From positions 27,054 to 34,851 of the forward strand of contig DBVU01000065.1 in NCBI GenBank assembly GCA_002308195.1: 7,798 nucleotides of DNA, read 5' to 3'. Positions 7,627 to 7,798 of this stretch are shown one piece after another (the stretch's first letter is position 1; every line of letters starts with the position of its first letter). Made by a program: the position numbers and the translations under genes. The notes under the pieces were generated by a model that did not search any database, had not been told where the DNA came from, and saw nothing but the letters and a program-made list of their open reading frames with translations. This DNA is from Bacteroidales bacterium UBA1256. Lineage in GTDB: Bacteria; Bacteroidota; Bacteroidia; Bacteroidales; Paludibacteraceae.

Positions 7627-7633
7627 CTTTTTT

Positions 7634-7798
7634 TTATCCTTTTCGCTCTGGACGTGGTCCGCGACGCTCAGGTCTTGGTCCACGGTCGCCACGCTCACCA
7701 CGGTCGCCACGCGGTCCGCGAGCAGGACGCTCGGGCTCTACATAGCCTTCGGGTTTCTCTTTCAGTGCTTTGGCACTCAGACGGAACTTACCGGTCTT
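7634..7798 (-). CDS. pnp: C-terminal end of probable polynucleotide phosphorylase, cut by window edge
   Basis: Only the last 54 codons are in the window, ending in TAA. The visible start, [18 protein letters not shown] (2-19), looks like the final strand of an S1 RNA-binding domain followed by a linker. The rest, about residues 20-54, is a low-complexity basic tail of Arg, Gly, Pro and acidic residues built on GDRGER and PRPER units. An S1 domain that ends in a basic tail fits the C terminus of PNPase, the phosphorolytic 3'-5' exoribonuclease, in Bacteroidota. It could also belong to another S1-domain protein; the catalytic domains are outside the window, so the gene name is an inference. A terminator follows at once. 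Confidence 0.6.
   Translation of the reverse strand, partial: KTGKFRLSAKALKEKPEGYVEPERPARGPRGDRGERGDRGPRPERRGPRPERKG
7680..7712 (-). repeat. Short 18-base-period repeat in the basic tail of the pnp-like gene
   Basis: The 15-base word CCACGGTCGCCACGC (plus strand) occurs at 7680-7694 and again at 7698-7712, an offset of 18 bases. The repeat keeps the reading frame and encodes two copies of a six-residue GDRG(E/P)R unit. It probably arose by slippage and may vary in copy number among strains. Confidence 0.75.

Noticed and set aside
7428..7633. Riboswitch, PyrR-type attenuator, tRNA or small gene in the intergenic region
   Set aside because: Only the promoter, a small hairpin and the pnp terminator are recognisable. 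There is no second terminator structure before pyrC, no conserved riboswitch core, and the AT-rich rest has no convincing open frame.
1..7798. Mobile elements, CRISPR arrays, defence or secretion genes
   Set aside because: No transposase, integrase, inverted terminal repeats, regular spaced repeats or defence-family motifs are seen. Apart from the short intergenic region, the window is filled by primary-metabolism genes.

Overview
The window is a stretch of bacterial chromosome, most likely from the Bacteroidales (phylum Bacteroidota). Three things point there: a promoter of the Bacteroidota type (TTG, 20 bases, TACCTTTG) in front of the only operon start, the absence of clear Shine-Dalgarno sequences before any gene, and moderately GC-rich genes separated by a very AT-rich intergenic stretch. 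The family or genus cannot be named from the sequence alone. Every convincing gene is on the minus strand, so transcription runs from high to low coordinates.

Layout in the direction of transcription: positions 7798-7634 hold the 3' end of a probable polynucleotide phosphorylase gene (pnp) with a basic Arg/Gly-rich tail, closed by a UUCG-loop intrinsic terminator at 7626-7602. An AT-rich region of about 200 bases carries the promoter (7509-7479) and a small leader hairpin with a GNRA loop (7459-7446). Then eight genes follow with almost no space between them: pyrC (dihydroorotase), pyrK and pyrD (the two subunits of an NAD-linked class 1B dihydroorotate dehydrogenase), pyrF (OMP decarboxylase), pyrE (orotate phosphoribosyltransferase), pyrB (aspartate carbamoyltransferase), guaB (IMP dehydrogenase) and guaA (GMP synthase, cut by the window edge). 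The five pyr-pyr junctions overlap by 14, 10, 4, 4 and 4 bases. The pyrB-guaB and guaB-guaA junctions have 15-base gaps.

Together the pyr genes encode every step of UMP synthesis after carbamoyl phosphate. guaB and guaA convert IMP to GMP. One promoter and no visible internal terminator suggest that UMP and GMP synthesis are expressed together. carAB and a separate pyrI are not in the window.

The most unusual item is pyrB. The catalytic chain runs directly into a short C-terminal segment with four cysteines (CX4C, 20 residues, CX2C) that resembles the zinc knuckle of the ATCase regulatory chain PyrI, but the nucleotide-binding allosteric domain of PyrI is absent. The rest is primary metabolism. 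I see no mobile element, CRISPR array, tRNA, rRNA or defence system.
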